In this document: piece by piece, positions 13,758 to 21,522 of the stretch
How the letters are laid out: every line of letters starts with the position of its first letter
How positions within the stretch are numbered: the first letter of the stretch is position 1
From: Paracholeplasma vituli
Lineage (GTDB): Bacteria; Bacillota_I; Bacilli_A; Acholeplasmatales; UBA5453
Length of the DNA stretch: 64,000 nt
Reading direction: 5' to 3'
NCBI RefSeq assembly: GCF_025446935.1
Contig: NZ_JAOEGN010000011.1
Coordinates: 1 to 64,000 of the forward strand
Program-made: the position numbers and the translations under genes
The notes under the pieces: model-generated
Seen by the model: only the letters and a program-made list of their open reading frames with translations
Database searches by the model: none
Told to the model about the DNA's origin: nothing

Positions 13758-16700
13758 TTATCCTAGTTTTTTTATGATCGGTAAATCAGCTGCTGCGAAA
13801 TCATAATTACTCATTTCATCCACAGTCAGCCATTTCGAATCTAAATGCTCAGATATGGTAAGGTCACCATTAACTATCTCACAATTGTAAGCATGCATGG
13901 TTAAAATAAAACCACTATACTCATGGTCAACTGTTGTTATGAATTTATTAACCTTAATATCGGTAGCTAGTTCTTCCTTGATTTCTCTAATTAGCGCTTG
14001 CTGATGAGACTCATTCGCTTCAATCTTGCCGCCAGGAAACTCCCATTTTTTAGCTAACTCCCCTGCATTTTTTCTTTGTGCACAGAAATACTTTCCGTCT
14101 TTTTGAATTACTGCAGCAACCACTTCTATACGTTTTTTCATTTCTTTATACTCCGTTGTTAGTCTATAGTAAATATCTTCTGGTACTTCATGATCTAAGG
14201 CAAGTCTAAAACGAATCGGATTATTCATCTCATAACTCATCACTTTTGCAGTTCCTAGATAGATCATTTTAGTAGTATAATACTTAGTATTTTTACCACC
14301 TTTTTTAACAAAGAGATGGATTTTTATACCACGTTGTTCATGGTTGATTAAATCTTGACCTATAGGACTTTCTTGAGAGGTCTTTCTCATAGACTCCCAC
14401 TGTAATATTTTTCGACTTAAGAACTTATCCTTAAAGTTAATCTCTTCTTTAACATTGCCTTTATCTAGAGTAACAAAAAGGTAGAAATTCTTTTCATATA
14501 AAGACACTCCAGATTGAATAACATGAATACTATCGAATCGTGCAATCTGTGTAACATCCCTTAATTCATATTGATAAAATAGTTTAAAGTTCGGATAGTC
14601 AGAAATCTGTCTTCCAAACTCATGTTGATACCGATTAATCCCGTACTGAATACTATCTGTTACATACTCTTTGAATAGGGGATTACGTAATAATTCATTA
14701 AAATTCGGATCTAAGAAAATACCTTTTTCCGTTTGTATTAGAGGGGATTTAAATCTAGATTTATCAAGACTGGTTAAAAGATCACCAGTTAAATGCTTAA
14801 TCGCATGACTTATATCCTGTTGATCGATTACAGAGATATACTTGTACAATTCATTTTCGATAAATCCAAAGTGAATACTGACTTCATTAATCATCATATC
14901 TAAAATCACGAATTCATGAACTCTCTTGAGCGGTAAAAAGTTATCAATGAAACGGATATACTTCAAAGCATCTGTATTACTTAATAAGTATTCCATATTG
15001 GCATTTTCGTTTACTGAATTTACAAATTCAAAGTAGGATTTCGATTTATCAATGAATCTGACTGGATCAAAACCATCGAATCCAAAATCACTTAGTTTTG
15101 GTAATCTATCTTTCAATTGTCTTTTAACATCAAAGAAAATCTCTTCTAAGTATTCTTTTTTATCAAAATCTGTTTTTTCTAATTGGTTTAGAATGTGTTC
15201 TTTGGATACTCGATCCATTCGAATAAAAGTATCTCCCGGAACACCCATAAAGTCTCTTGAGGTTTCAAGCATGATATCTTCTTTATCATAGGCTCTATCC
15301 CCTGTTAATGCAACAGGAATCATGAAAGAACGATTATGATTACCGATAAAATCAAGTACAGTAAGATACTCTTTTTGTTCATGTAGTCTGAGTCCTCTGC
15401 CTAATTGTTGTGTGAAAATGATCGGTGATTTCGTAGGTCTAAGCATTAAGATCAAGTTTAAACTCGGTATATCAATACCTTCGTTTAGAATGTCTACAGC
15501 GAATATGTAACTTAGTGAATGAGTGTTATCCTCGAGTTGTTCAATATACATATCACGAAGAAACTCTGAATCATCCTTGGTGAGTGCTACGGCAGATAAA
15601 CCACGTAAGTTAAACTGTTCAGCCATGTACTGTGCGTGTTTAATGTTTGCACAAAAACCAATCGCTTTGGTTTTGTTACCGCTATGCCCATACTTATTAA
15701 TATTTTCAACGATGAGATTAACTCTAGCCTTAATATTAAGTCTTTCAGCCATTTCATCGATGTCTTTGGAAATATCAATGCCTTCATAATCTGTAACAAT
15801 ATCTGTAATACCAAAATAATGGAAAGGTACTACAAGTTTTTCACCTAAAGCATCTCTTAACCGTATCTCAGCAGCAACCTGATTATCGAATAGCTCAAAA
15901 ATACTGTTAGCATCAGTTCGTTCTGGTGTAGCCGTAAGGCCTAATAAGAACTTAGGTGTAAAGTGTTTAATTACCTTCAAGTAAGTTGGTGCAGCAGAGC
16001 GGTGTGCTTCATCGATCACGATATAATCAAAAGTATCGGGTTTGAGTTGGTAAAGATTGTCATTTCTACTAATAGTTTGAATAGAAGCGAACACATAATC
16101 TGAATCCAAGGATTTGTGATTACCAGTATAAAGTCCGGTTTTGACATTTAGGATATTTCTAAATGTTTTTTCTGCCTCCTTTAAGATTTTTTCTCTATGA
16201 ACGATAAATAATAAGCGTTTTGGATTGACTTGAAGTGCATCAAACGCGGCAAGATACGTTTTACCTGTCCCTGTGGCTGCAATTACTAATCCCTTATCTG
16301 AACCCAGTTCTCTAAGGTTTTTTAATGATTCTAAGGCTTTTTCTTGCATGGGATTCGGTTTAATATCCAAACCAAGTCCATTGTTATAAATGACTTCTTT
16401 AACCTCTTCCGGTGATATATCATAGCTTTCAACGATTCGATTGATTAAATCGGTATCTACGTTATCTTTTAGGAACTCCGCAAGCTCTTTAAATATTTGT
16501 TGCTGATTAACCTTAGAGTATTTGTTCGAATTATACGCCAGCTCATATTCCTTGATATAATCTTCCGTTAATGGAATAACGTTATCTTCATCAAACCAAA
16601 GATCCTCAAACTCCGATCGGACGTTTTGAATTACTCGAGAATTCTGATTTGAATAGTAGGTCATATTCCATTCATGATTACTTTTGAGTGCATTAGATGT

Positions 16701-17060
16701 TAAGTTTGACGACCCTATAGTGACTTGAGTGTCCTCATCTCGCGTAAAGTAATAGCCTTTGGTATGGAAACCTCTGTTGTTATTTTTTAGAGTAGAATAT
16801 ACTTTAACTTGAATGTTATTAAAACTTAAAAGTCTTCTTAGTGCTTTAGGGTCGGTACCAAACATATAATCCGACGTGATAATTCTACCTTTCACACCTC
16901 TTTTTTGAGCATCACAGAACGTATCTGTGAGTAATTGAATTGCGGCATCCGATATAAAAGCAACCGAAAAATCGAAAGATTTGGCACTTTCGATGGATGA
17001 TATTAAATGAAAATAGAAATTGTTGTTACTTTCGTTACTTATGAACCGGACTTGTCCCAT
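13758..17060 (-). CDS. PLD nuclease - SF2 helicase - DUF3427 - Nudix fusion protein
   Basis: This large four-part protein has 1100 residues. Residues 1-165 are a phospholipase-D-like nuclease domain with one HKD-type motif (H99-x-K101, then GSSN 116-119 and E130). Residues about 235-620 are a superfamily 2 helicase with Walker A ATGTGKT (262-268), DEAH (350-353), TATP (376-379) and motif VI QQLGRGLR. The region near 820-965 fits DUF3427 (conserved TSQESPIGQDLINHEQRG and IHLFVKK). The C-terminal 130 residues are a MutT-like Nudix domain with EFPGGKIEANE and REIKEELA; the last Gly of the Nudix box is Ala. PLD/helicase/DUF3427 proteins occur in bacterial defence contexts. The Nudix fusion and the NERD partner 8 bases upstream make this unit notable. 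A role in degrading or restricting foreign nucleic acid is inference. Confidence 0.9.
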   Translation of the reverse strand: MGQVRFISNESNNNFYFHLISSIESAKSFDFSVAFISDAAIQLLTDTFCDAQKRGVKGRIITSDYMFGTDPKALRRLLSFNNIQVKVYSTLKNNNRGFHTKGYYFTRDEDTQVTIGSSNLTSNALKSNHEWNMTYYSNQNSRVIQNVRSEFEDLWFDEDNVIPLTEDYIKEYELAYNSNKYSKVNQQQIFKELAEFLKDNVDTDLINRIVESYDISPEEVKEVIYNNGLGLDIKPNPMQEKALESLKNLRELGSDKGLVIAATGTGKTYLAAFDALQVNPKRLLFIVHREKILKEAEKTFRNILNVKTGLYTGNHKSLDSDYVFASIQTISRNDNLYQLKPDTFDYIVIDEAHRSAAPTYLKVIKHFTPKFLLGLTATPERTDANSIFELFDNQVAAEIRLRDALGEKLVVPFHYFGITDIVTDYEGIDISKDIDEMAERLNIKARVNLIVENINKYGHSGNKTKAIGFCANIKHAQYMAEQFNLRGLSAVALTKDDSEFLRDMYIEQLEDNTHSLSYIFAVDILNEGIDIPSLNLILMLRPTKSPIIFTQQLGRGLRLHEQKEYLTVLDFIGNHNRSFMIPVALTGDRAYDKEDIMLETSRDFMGVPGDTFIRMDRVSKEHILNQLEKTDFDKKEYLEEIFFDVKRQLKDRLPKLSDFGFDGFDPVRFIDKSKSYFEFVNSVNENANMEYLLSNTDALKYIRFIDNFLPLKRVHEFVILDMMINEVSIHFGFIENELYKYISVIDQQDISHAIKHLTGDLLTSLDKSRFKSPLIQTEKGIFLDPNFNELLRNPLFKEYVTDSIQYGINRYQHEFGRQISDYPNFKLFYQYELRDVTQIARFDSIHVIQSGVSLYEKNFYLFVTLDKGNVKEEINFKDKFLSRKILQWESMRKTSQESPIGQDLINHEQRGIKIHLFVKKGGKNTKYYTTKMIYLGTAKVMSYEMNNPIRFRLALDHEVPEDIYYRLTTEYKEMKKRIEVVAAVIQKDGKYFCAQRKNAGELAKKWEFPGGKIEANESHQQALIREIKEELATDIKVNKFITTVDHEYSGFILTMHAYNCEIVNGDLTISEHLDSKWLTVDEMSNYDFAAADLPIIKKLG

Positions 17061-17068
17061 AATATCCT

Positions 17069-17809
17069 CTATTCTGTTTTAATTAATTCCTCTATATCTT
17101 CAATGTGTTTTGCTTTAACTTCATCCGAGGCGAGTGTCGCTTTTTCAAGTTTTAATATCATTGAGATGACTTCATCATCTGTGAAAATATCTGGTTTCTT
17201 TTTATACTGTGATTTTATAAATTTATGAAGATCATTTAACTGGAATAAATATTTATCTCCCGAATCAACCTTAGATAACTTAGAACGATTAGAGAACACT
17301 ACTACTGGTGTAATCCTCGATTGTTCGAGTTCTAAGTAATCCTCAATCGCTTTGGTGTGTGCGTAGTTTTGTCTAAATGGATTATAGAATGTATTCTTAC
17401 TAAAACGATTTAATACCTGTGTCCAATACTCATCTTTATAAGAACCATATATATACCCGCCATAATTCTTCATTTCAAAGACATAAATGCCTTTTTTTGT
17501 TACTGCGACCATATCAACCTCAGTTTTTTCTGTATTTTGTGAATCTAAATATAGATTAGTTAATACCTGATCTTTATGGAACTTACGGAGTAGTTTCTTA
17601 TACAATTTAAACTCACCATAATGACCTTTATCAAATAAGGTTGATAAAAGTTTATGACCAGATTTAACCTTATACTTAGATGTATAAAATGTGATAACAT
17701 CAAATAAAAACATTATAAGTCTCATTAATACATAGATTAACGAATAAATGATGTATACAACCATTTCTAGTAATACATCAAATGGGGATTGTCTTCTACG
17801 TCTTGACAT
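17069..17809 (-). CDS. NERD-domain protein with N-terminal membrane anchor
   Basis: This 246-residue protein begins with basic residues (MSRRRRQ) and hydrophobic helices at about 12-45. These are followed by a nuclease-related (NERD) domain. Visible NERD features are the GHYGEFKLYKKLLRKF helix, then TEKTEVDMVAVTKKGIYVFEMKNYGG with the PD-(D/E)xK-like D-x(n)-E-x-K core (EVD...FEMKN). A C-terminal KLEKATLASDEVKAKHIEDIEELIK helix closes it. It is the first gene of a two-gene unit with the PLD/helicase/Nudix fusion, 8 bases apart. A membrane-tethered DNA nuclease acting with the helicase is the simplest reading, but this is not shown. Confidence 0.85.
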   Translation of the reverse strand: MSRRRRQSPFDVLLEMVVYIIYSLIYVLMRLIMFLFDVITFYTSKYKVKSGHKLLSTLFDKGHYGEFKLYKKLLRKFHKDQVLTNLYLDSQNTEKTEVDMVAVTKKGIYVFEMKNYGGYIYGSYKDEYWTQVLNRFSKNTFYNPFRQNYAHTKAIEDYLELEQSRITPVVVFSNRSKLSKVDSGDKYLFQLNDLHKFIKSQYKKKPDIFTDDEVISMILKLEKATLASDEVKAKHIEDIEELIKTE

Positions 17810-17864
17810 GAAAAGCCTCTTTCTAAAATTGATAAATGATTGCTTATTTATACTTACTGATTCA

Positions 17865-17873
17865 ATTATACCA
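17865..17873 (-). promoter_or_regulatory. Extended -10 promoter of the NERD/helicase unit
   Basis: On the minus strand TGGTATAAT provides a TG-extended TATAAT. It lies 56 bases upstream of the NERD start at 17809. The -35 region is poor. Confidence 0.55.
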
Positions 17874-17880
17874 GGTTAGA

Positions 17881-17910
17881 AATAAAAAAACCGTAACTAA
17901 TTTACGGTTT
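17881..17910 (-). terminator. Terminator overlapping the DsrE-like stop codon
   Basis: AAACCGTAA (17888-17896) and TTACGGTTT (17902-17910) form a perfect 9-base-pair stem. On the minus strand TTTTTTTATT follows. The stop codon at 17902-17904 lies inside the first arm. Confidence 0.87.
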
Positions 17911-18207
17911 TATGTATGCGTAGCCTTGATTCTGTAAAAACACAATCTGATAAACCCCACTCTTAGTGAGTTCAGTGCCTTGGAGTAATTCTCTTGGATT
18001 AAGATTTCTAGTTACTAATGAATTCTCACAAATGTAGTATTTAACATTGGGTTCGAGTTTGACTGTCGATTTAATGAACAATTCGACTGCCTCTGAGTTG
18101 ATTACAACTGCAACCTCCATGTTTGGACTGGCTTGTAAAATGTTTTTGACGTTCATAGATAATAGTGGCCATTTGTGACGTTCATCAATATGGAATAATG
18201 CTTTCAT
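17902..18207 (-). CDS. DsrE/DsrF-like family protein
   Basis: This 101-residue single-domain protein has the DsrE-like fold pattern. An N-terminal strand (KALFHID) comes first, then an ILQASPNMEVAVVINSEAVELF segment, and a Cys in KYYICENSLVTRNL at the position of the family active-site cysteine. SGVYQIVFLQNQGYAYIKP closes the domain. Family members carry sulfur or act in redox chemistry, but single orphan copies such as this are mostly uncharacterised. It follows the GH5 gene by 9 bases and is probably cotranscribed with it. Confidence 0.78.
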   Translation of the reverse strand: MKALFHIDERHKWPLLSMNVKNILQASPNMEVAVVINSEAVELFIKSTVKLEPNVKYYICENSLVTRNLNPRELLQGTELTKSGVYQIVFLQNQGYAYIKP

Positions 18208-18216
18208 AGGTTCTCC

Positions 18217-19221
18217 TTATTCAAAATGATTAGGTAATAAATGATGTTCAATCATACGTCTGAAGTCCCAATGCAAATGGGATTCACGGTCAATCTTATA
18301 ACTCCAGAAATAAAAGCCAAACGCTTGGTTATAGACATAAAGCTGAGTATCGGCTAAGAGTCTTACAAATAGGTTCTTTGTAAAGGTGTCTTTAAAGTTT
18401 AATGGGCCTTCACGTAAACCTAAAGACCATTCACCGATGATGACTCTAACAAACTTAGAGATTTTTTGAATCATGTGGTGACGTTCTTCAAAGACTGTTT
18501 TAAGGTGGGTATCGGTGTCGCTATTGGCGAGTTTGTCATCAAAACAGTGGTATAAGTGTAAGTCGAATGCGACATTCTCTTTACCTTTAAAGAAAGATTC
18601 CCAAACTGGTAAAGTCGGTCTGAATGCGTCATGAAACACAATCAGTTTAGAGGTAATCTTGCGAATCGCTTGATAGCTTCTTTGGTAAAAATCTAAGATG
18701 ATGTTGATATCTATTGAACTATGTGGTTCATTTAATACTTGAATGCCTAAGAAGGCTTCTTCTTCGTGATAAAGTTTCGTTAAGGTTTCTAGTACTTCAA
18801 TGGTTTTATCGATGTTTTTGGGGTCTTTTGGCCAGTCGATGACGCCGGTAATACCGCCATTATCAAACCCGTTTTGACAACCAGGTGCGGTATGTAAATC
18901 GACTAAGATTTGAATACCGTATTTTTTTGCGTATTGAAACGCTCTATCGATGTGTTCTTTAGACCTGTGGTAAAGGTTTGTACCTAAGAACCACCAAGGT
19001 ACAGGTAAACGAACTTGAGTGATGCCTTTATCTTTAAGATATTTAAAGTCTGCTTCTGTAATGAAAGTTTGATAGTGTGCCTCTAAGGCTTCATGGGGAT
19101 TCGGATGAAATTCCATAAAGTGGGTTTCATCGGGTCCTTTGAGTCCTTCAAATAAAGCTGGTCTCATCCACGATTCTAAGACAAACCAACCACCTAAATT
19201 AACGCCTTTAATGATTGCCAT
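18217..19221 (-). CDS. Glycoside hydrolase family 5, exo-beta-1,3-glucanase-like
   Basis: This 334-residue TIM-barrel glycosidase has no signal peptide. GVNLGGWFVLESWMRP at the N-terminus is characteristic of GH5 exo-beta-1,3-glucanases. The catalytic acid lies in GIQVLNEPHSS (E of NEP) and the nucleophile in RVIIGEWSLG (E of GEW). Other active-site features are the conserved Arg in TQVRLPVPWW, and HLYHCF. The lack of a secretion signal suggests hydrolysis of imported oligosaccharides or glycolipid-linked sugars in the cytoplasm. The ribosome site is AGGAGG. The upstream TGATATAAT at about 19240 is an extended -10 promoter. Confidence 0.88.
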   Translation of the reverse strand: MAIIKGVNLGGWFVLESWMRPALFEGLKGPDETHFMEFHPNPHEALEAHYQTFITEADFKYLKDKGITQVRLPVPWWFLGTNLYHRSKEHIDRAFQYAKKYGIQILVDLHTAPGCQNGFDNGGITGVIDWPKDPKNIDKTIEVLETLTKLYHEEEAFLGIQVLNEPHSSIDINIILDFYQRSYQAIRKITSKLIVFHDAFRPTLPVWESFFKGKENVAFDLHLYHCFDDKLANSDTDTHLKTVFEERHHMIQKISKFVRVIIGEWSLGLREGPLNFKDTFTKNLFVRLLADTQLYVYNQAFGFYFWSYKIDRESHLHWDFRRMIEHHLLPNHFE

Positions 19222-19268
19222 AAGTATAGTCCTCCTAGGTCATTATATCATGATTGATATCGTATCTT

Positions 19269-19285
19269 AAGCATTGGGCATGCTT
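19269..19285. repeat. Short inverted repeat beside the tnpB element end
   Basis: AAGCAT (19269-19274) and ATGCTT (19280-19285) are separated by 5 bases. The repeat lies just outside the element boundary at 19292, within the predicted guide sequence. There is no T run, so it is not an obvious terminator. Confidence 0.6.
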
Positions 19286-19291
19286 TTGATT

Positions 19292-19372
19292 AGAACAAAG
19301 AGGTGAATAAATCACCCTTTACAGAATGATTTGATTTCCTCTTAACGATTTAACTCGTCTTATTTAAAGCGA
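19292..19372 (-). ncRNA. Predicted 3' part of the TnpB guide RNA (omega RNA)
   Basis: This 81-base tail after the tnpB stop is conserved with 922-1001 and ends in the same GGTGA/TCACC hairpin. The predicted guide is the minus-strand sequence immediately beyond it, from 19291 downward, starting AATCAAAAGCATGCCC. The existence of the RNA is inferred from characterised TnpB systems. Confidence 0.5.
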
Positions 19373-20644
19373 CTACACACCAAATAGGTTTGTACGCTTA
19401 GGTATGTTCACACCTTTAGTCCCTATCCATAAGGCATCGGGATTACCTTTTCTAATCATGTTTAATGACGCATTTTGGTCAGCATTAATCAAAGTGCCTT
19501 TTTTACTTCTATATAAACCTCTTTTAATTCTAGTTCCAGAGAAATCGCCTTTAACGAATTCATCTTGGTCCATATATGAAGCTTTTGATGTGTACGCTTC
19601 ATTAATTACTTTAGTCTCAATACCTAATTGTTCTGCTAGATAGATGATTCGATCTCTTAATCTAGCGATGGGTATACTTTTAGTCCACTGATTATACGTA
19701 TCCGATAGTCTTTCATCTTTGAAGGTATCGTTATAACCAATGATGATTTGTTTTACCTTATTCTTAACTGCGTGACTCATAATGAGTTTAGCTGCTTTAT
19801 AGATTCCATAATCCATTTGATGGTTACGTTTATCCATTAGACGAATCATTTGTTTCGTTAAGCCATTATGATTAGGTCTAATGCTAGCTAGCTTGGCTAT
19901 CCGCTTATGATAAAACTGATTCATGCTTTTCAATCGTTTACCATCAATCAATAAGTGCACATTGTTCGTAGTTGAACAAAACGCTAGGTTGTTATACCCA
20001 AAATCAATCCCCATGATTTCTGTATAATCTTTGGTTTCTATTTTAAGGGTTTCATCTATATAGACATAAATCACTTCAATGTACTTTCCATCATAATAGG
20101 ACTTGATGGTGATTTCTTTGATTGGTTTGTTTTGGATACATTCTGGTGTTTGGATGTCTAAAGATAAATCACTTAAATGGTTTAATTCGCTTGTGTGCTT
20201 GTGAATCTGTTTTGAATCCTTTTCTAGTTCTTTCGATACTTTCTTGATGAAGTTACTTCTAGGTAAGGTATAGACTTCATGATTTGGTTTATAGACCATT
20301 CGGTCATAGATGGGATAATGGGTGTCTTTCTTTAAGTATCTCGGAAGTCTGATGGTTTGTTTAACGTTAGACTTCAATAATCCAAAGAAGCCTTTCATCG
20401 CTTCATCGACTTTACGAATGACCATTTGACCTTGAGTGGTACTTAAGTAACGATAGTGTTCACTGTCTTTGAGTAGTTGATAGTTTTCGTTATAGGATAA
20501 GTAGCCATTGGTTTTTATAAAATGTTGTCTTACATTATAAAGGGCTTGATTATAGAGACTTCTTGAAGCACGCATTAAAGATAATATAAACTGATGTTGA
20601 TTTGAATTAAGATAGAGTCTTGTTTTAAGGGCTTTATAAGGCAT
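19373..20644 (-). CDS. tnpB: TnpB, RNA-guided RuvC-like nuclease of an IS200/IS605-type element
   Basis: This 423-residue full-length protein starts MPYKALKTRLYLNSNQHQF, typical of OrfB N-terminal helix-turn-helix domains. The RuvC catalytic triad is visible: D214 in MGIDFGYNN, E349 in VINEAYTSKAS and D389 in NADQNAS. The four-cysteine zinc ribbon normally found between the last two motifs is absent. Its place is taken by DEFVKGDFSGTRIKRGLYRS, a sequence type seen in one known branch of OrfB proteins. An extended -10 (TGGTATAAT, 20671-20679) precedes the start. The intact triad suggests the protein can cleave DNA. Confidence 0.93.
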   Translation of the reverse strand: MPYKALKTRLYLNSNQHQFILSLMRASRSLYNQALYNVRQHFIKTNGYLSYNENYQLLKDSEHYRYLSTTQGQMVIRKVDEAMKGFFGLLKSNVKQTIRLPRYLKKDTHYPIYDRMVYKPNHEVYTLPRSNFIKKVSKELEKDSKQIHKHTSELNHLSDLSLDIQTPECIQNKPIKEITIKSYYDGKYIEVIYVYIDETLKIETKDYTEIMGIDFGYNNLAFCSTTNNVHLLIDGKRLKSMNQFYHKRIAKLASIRPNHNGLTKQMIRLMDKRNHQMDYGIYKAAKLIMSHAVKNKVKQIIIGYNDTFKDERLSDTYNQWTKSIPIARLRDRIIYLAEQLGIETKVINEAYTSKASYMDQDEFVKGDFSGTRIKRGLYRSKKGTLINADQNASLNMIRKGNPDALWIGTKGVNIPKRTNLFGV

Positions 20645-20670
20645 AAGTGCATTCCCCCTTTCCTACTTAA

Positions 20671-20679
20671 ATTATACCA
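20671..20679 (-). promoter_or_regulatory. Extended -10 promoter of the intact tnpB
   Basis: On the minus strand TGGTATAAT lies 27 bases upstream of the ATG at 20644. No good -35 is seen; an A/T palindrome occupies 20690-20707. Confidence 0.5.
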
Positions 20680-20689
20680 TAAACATCCG

Positions 20690-20707
20690 ATAAAATATAT
20701 ATTTTAT
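20690..20707. repeat. 18-base perfect A/T palindrome upstream of tnpB
   Basis: ATAAAATATATATTTTAT is fully self-complementary. It could be the left-end hairpin of the tnpB element or a protein-binding site. There is no second intact left end in the window to test this. Confidence 0.6.
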
Positions 20708-20833
20708 ATGAATATTTAATTATATAGAAAGTCATTAAAAGAGGGCATTTTAAATGTTGTTTTAGAGAAAATTTTATAAAAGTCACAAATCAATTGTTAT
20801 TAGATAGAACAATAAAAGACGAACTTTCCTAGT

Positions 20834-20866
20834 AAATAAAAAAAGATATCCTGTTTTGGATATCTT
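20834..20866 (-). terminator. Terminator of the winged-helix/membrane gene pair
   Basis: AAGATATCC (20843-20851) and GGATATCTT (20858-20866) form a 9-base-pair stem. On the minus strand TTTTTATTTAC follows. It overlaps the stop codon at 20865-20867. Confidence 0.87.
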
Positions 20867-21047
20867 ACTTTTGATTGGGTTCCCACTTGCAGCGGATTTT
20901 TGAAATGATCTTTTCGTCTTTCTTTAAGGCCTTCATCGCTTTATCTACGGTTTTAGGGTCTAATCCTGATTTCGCTTCAATTTCTTTTTGAGTAAGCGGG
21001 ATGCATGCTCGTGTCATCACTTCTAATACTTTTTCTAAATCGTCCAT
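20865..21047 (-). CDS. Small winged-helix-like protein
   Basis: This 60-residue protein looks like a lone winged-helix DNA-binding core. A first helix (LEKVLEVMTRA) is followed by a helix-turn-helix (LTQKEIEAKSGLDPKTVDKAMKALKKD) and a short wing (EKIISKIRCKWEP). No dimerisation or ligand domain is visible. The start has AAAGGAT upstream and lies 5 bases after the stop of the membrane protein gene at 21053-21496. The two therefore form an operon, and the small protein may be a regulator for it. I do not recognise the family. Confidence 0.7.
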   Translation of the reverse strand: MDDLEKVLEVMTRACIPLTQKEIEAKSGLDPKTVDKAMKALKKDEKIISKIRCKWEPNQK

Positions 21048-21052
21048 ATATT

Positions 21053-21496
21053 TTATCCTTTCTTAATATCCTTTCCAAACTTTTTAAATAAATCGACATT
21101 GAGTAGTAACAACAGTGGGATAGCGTAAACAGATACCGCGAGTACAGTTTCAAAGTACGCATTGAGTGCGGTGAGTTTAGCTGGGTAATAACCTAGATTA
21201 ATCCACAAATAATGAATGGTATAGGCTGGTAGAATACCTGAATCTACTGGGGTGATTTCAAATAAGACAATTGTAAACCACACAAAATAGAAGGTTGCTA
21301 AAATGATTGCCATAAGGTTCGGTTTGACCTTATAGGTAAAAACACCATAAAGGATGTTGAATAAGATCATGGTAAATAAAAATAATACAATACCAGAGGA
21401 CCCTTCATAACGGGCAAAACCAAATAGAAGCTGTAAGTAAATGATTGTATATATGAGATATAAACCAAGATAAATCCATTTTTCGTATCGTTTCAT
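21053..21496 (-). CDS. Membrane protein of unknown function
   Basis: The start at 21496 has AGGAGG 7 bases upstream; the longer frame from 21526 has none. The 147-residue product has four or five hydrophobic segments: near residues 5-25, 31-50, 58-80 and 112-135. It contains an ILPAYTIHYLWINLGYYPAKL loop. The pattern of Trp, His and Tyr in the loops resembles integral membrane families such as the Pr6Pr type, but I cannot assign it. It is cotranscribed with the small winged-helix protein. Confidence 0.65.
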   Translation of the reverse strand: MKRYEKWIYLGLYLIYTIIYLQLLFGFARYEGSSGIVLFLFTMILFNILYGVFTYKVKPNLMAIILATFYFVWFTIVLFEITPVDSGILPAYTIHYLWINLGYYPAKLTALNAYFETVLAVSVYAIPLLLLLNVDLFKKFGKDIKKG

Positions 21497-21522
21497 CGTA
21501 TCCCTCCTATCCTTATTATACA

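Larger units (their letters stand above)
19292..20707 (-). mobile_element. Intact tnpB-only IS200/IS605-type element
   Basis: The right end at 19292 is defined by comparison with the copy at 1-1001. The left end is not certain. An 18-base perfect palindrome of A/T bases at 20690-20707, upstream of the tnpB promoter, is a candidate left-end structure. There is no tnpA, so the element is of the TnpB-only type and depends on transposase in trans. It is inverted relative to the first copy. Confidence 0.75.

Noticed and set aside
15052-15848. Several open frames on the plus strand opposite the large helicase gene.
   Set aside because: They lack ribosome sites and recognisable motifs, and the helicase frame on the other strand is continuous with all domain motifs.
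13758-17809. Assignment of the NERD/helicase unit to Mokosh or DISARM.
   Set aside because: Mokosh uses an SF1 helicase with PLD, and DISARM needs a methyltransferase and DUF1998 partner. Here the helicase is SF2 with DUF3427 and Nudix, and no methyltransferase is present.
1-20707. Two inverted tnpB elements could form a composite transposon carrying the 20 kb between them.
   Set aside because: Neither copy has tnpA, one is frameshifted, and IS200/IS605 elements move as single-stranded units rather than as composite pairs. The enclosed genes look chromosomal. Inversion by recombination remains possible.
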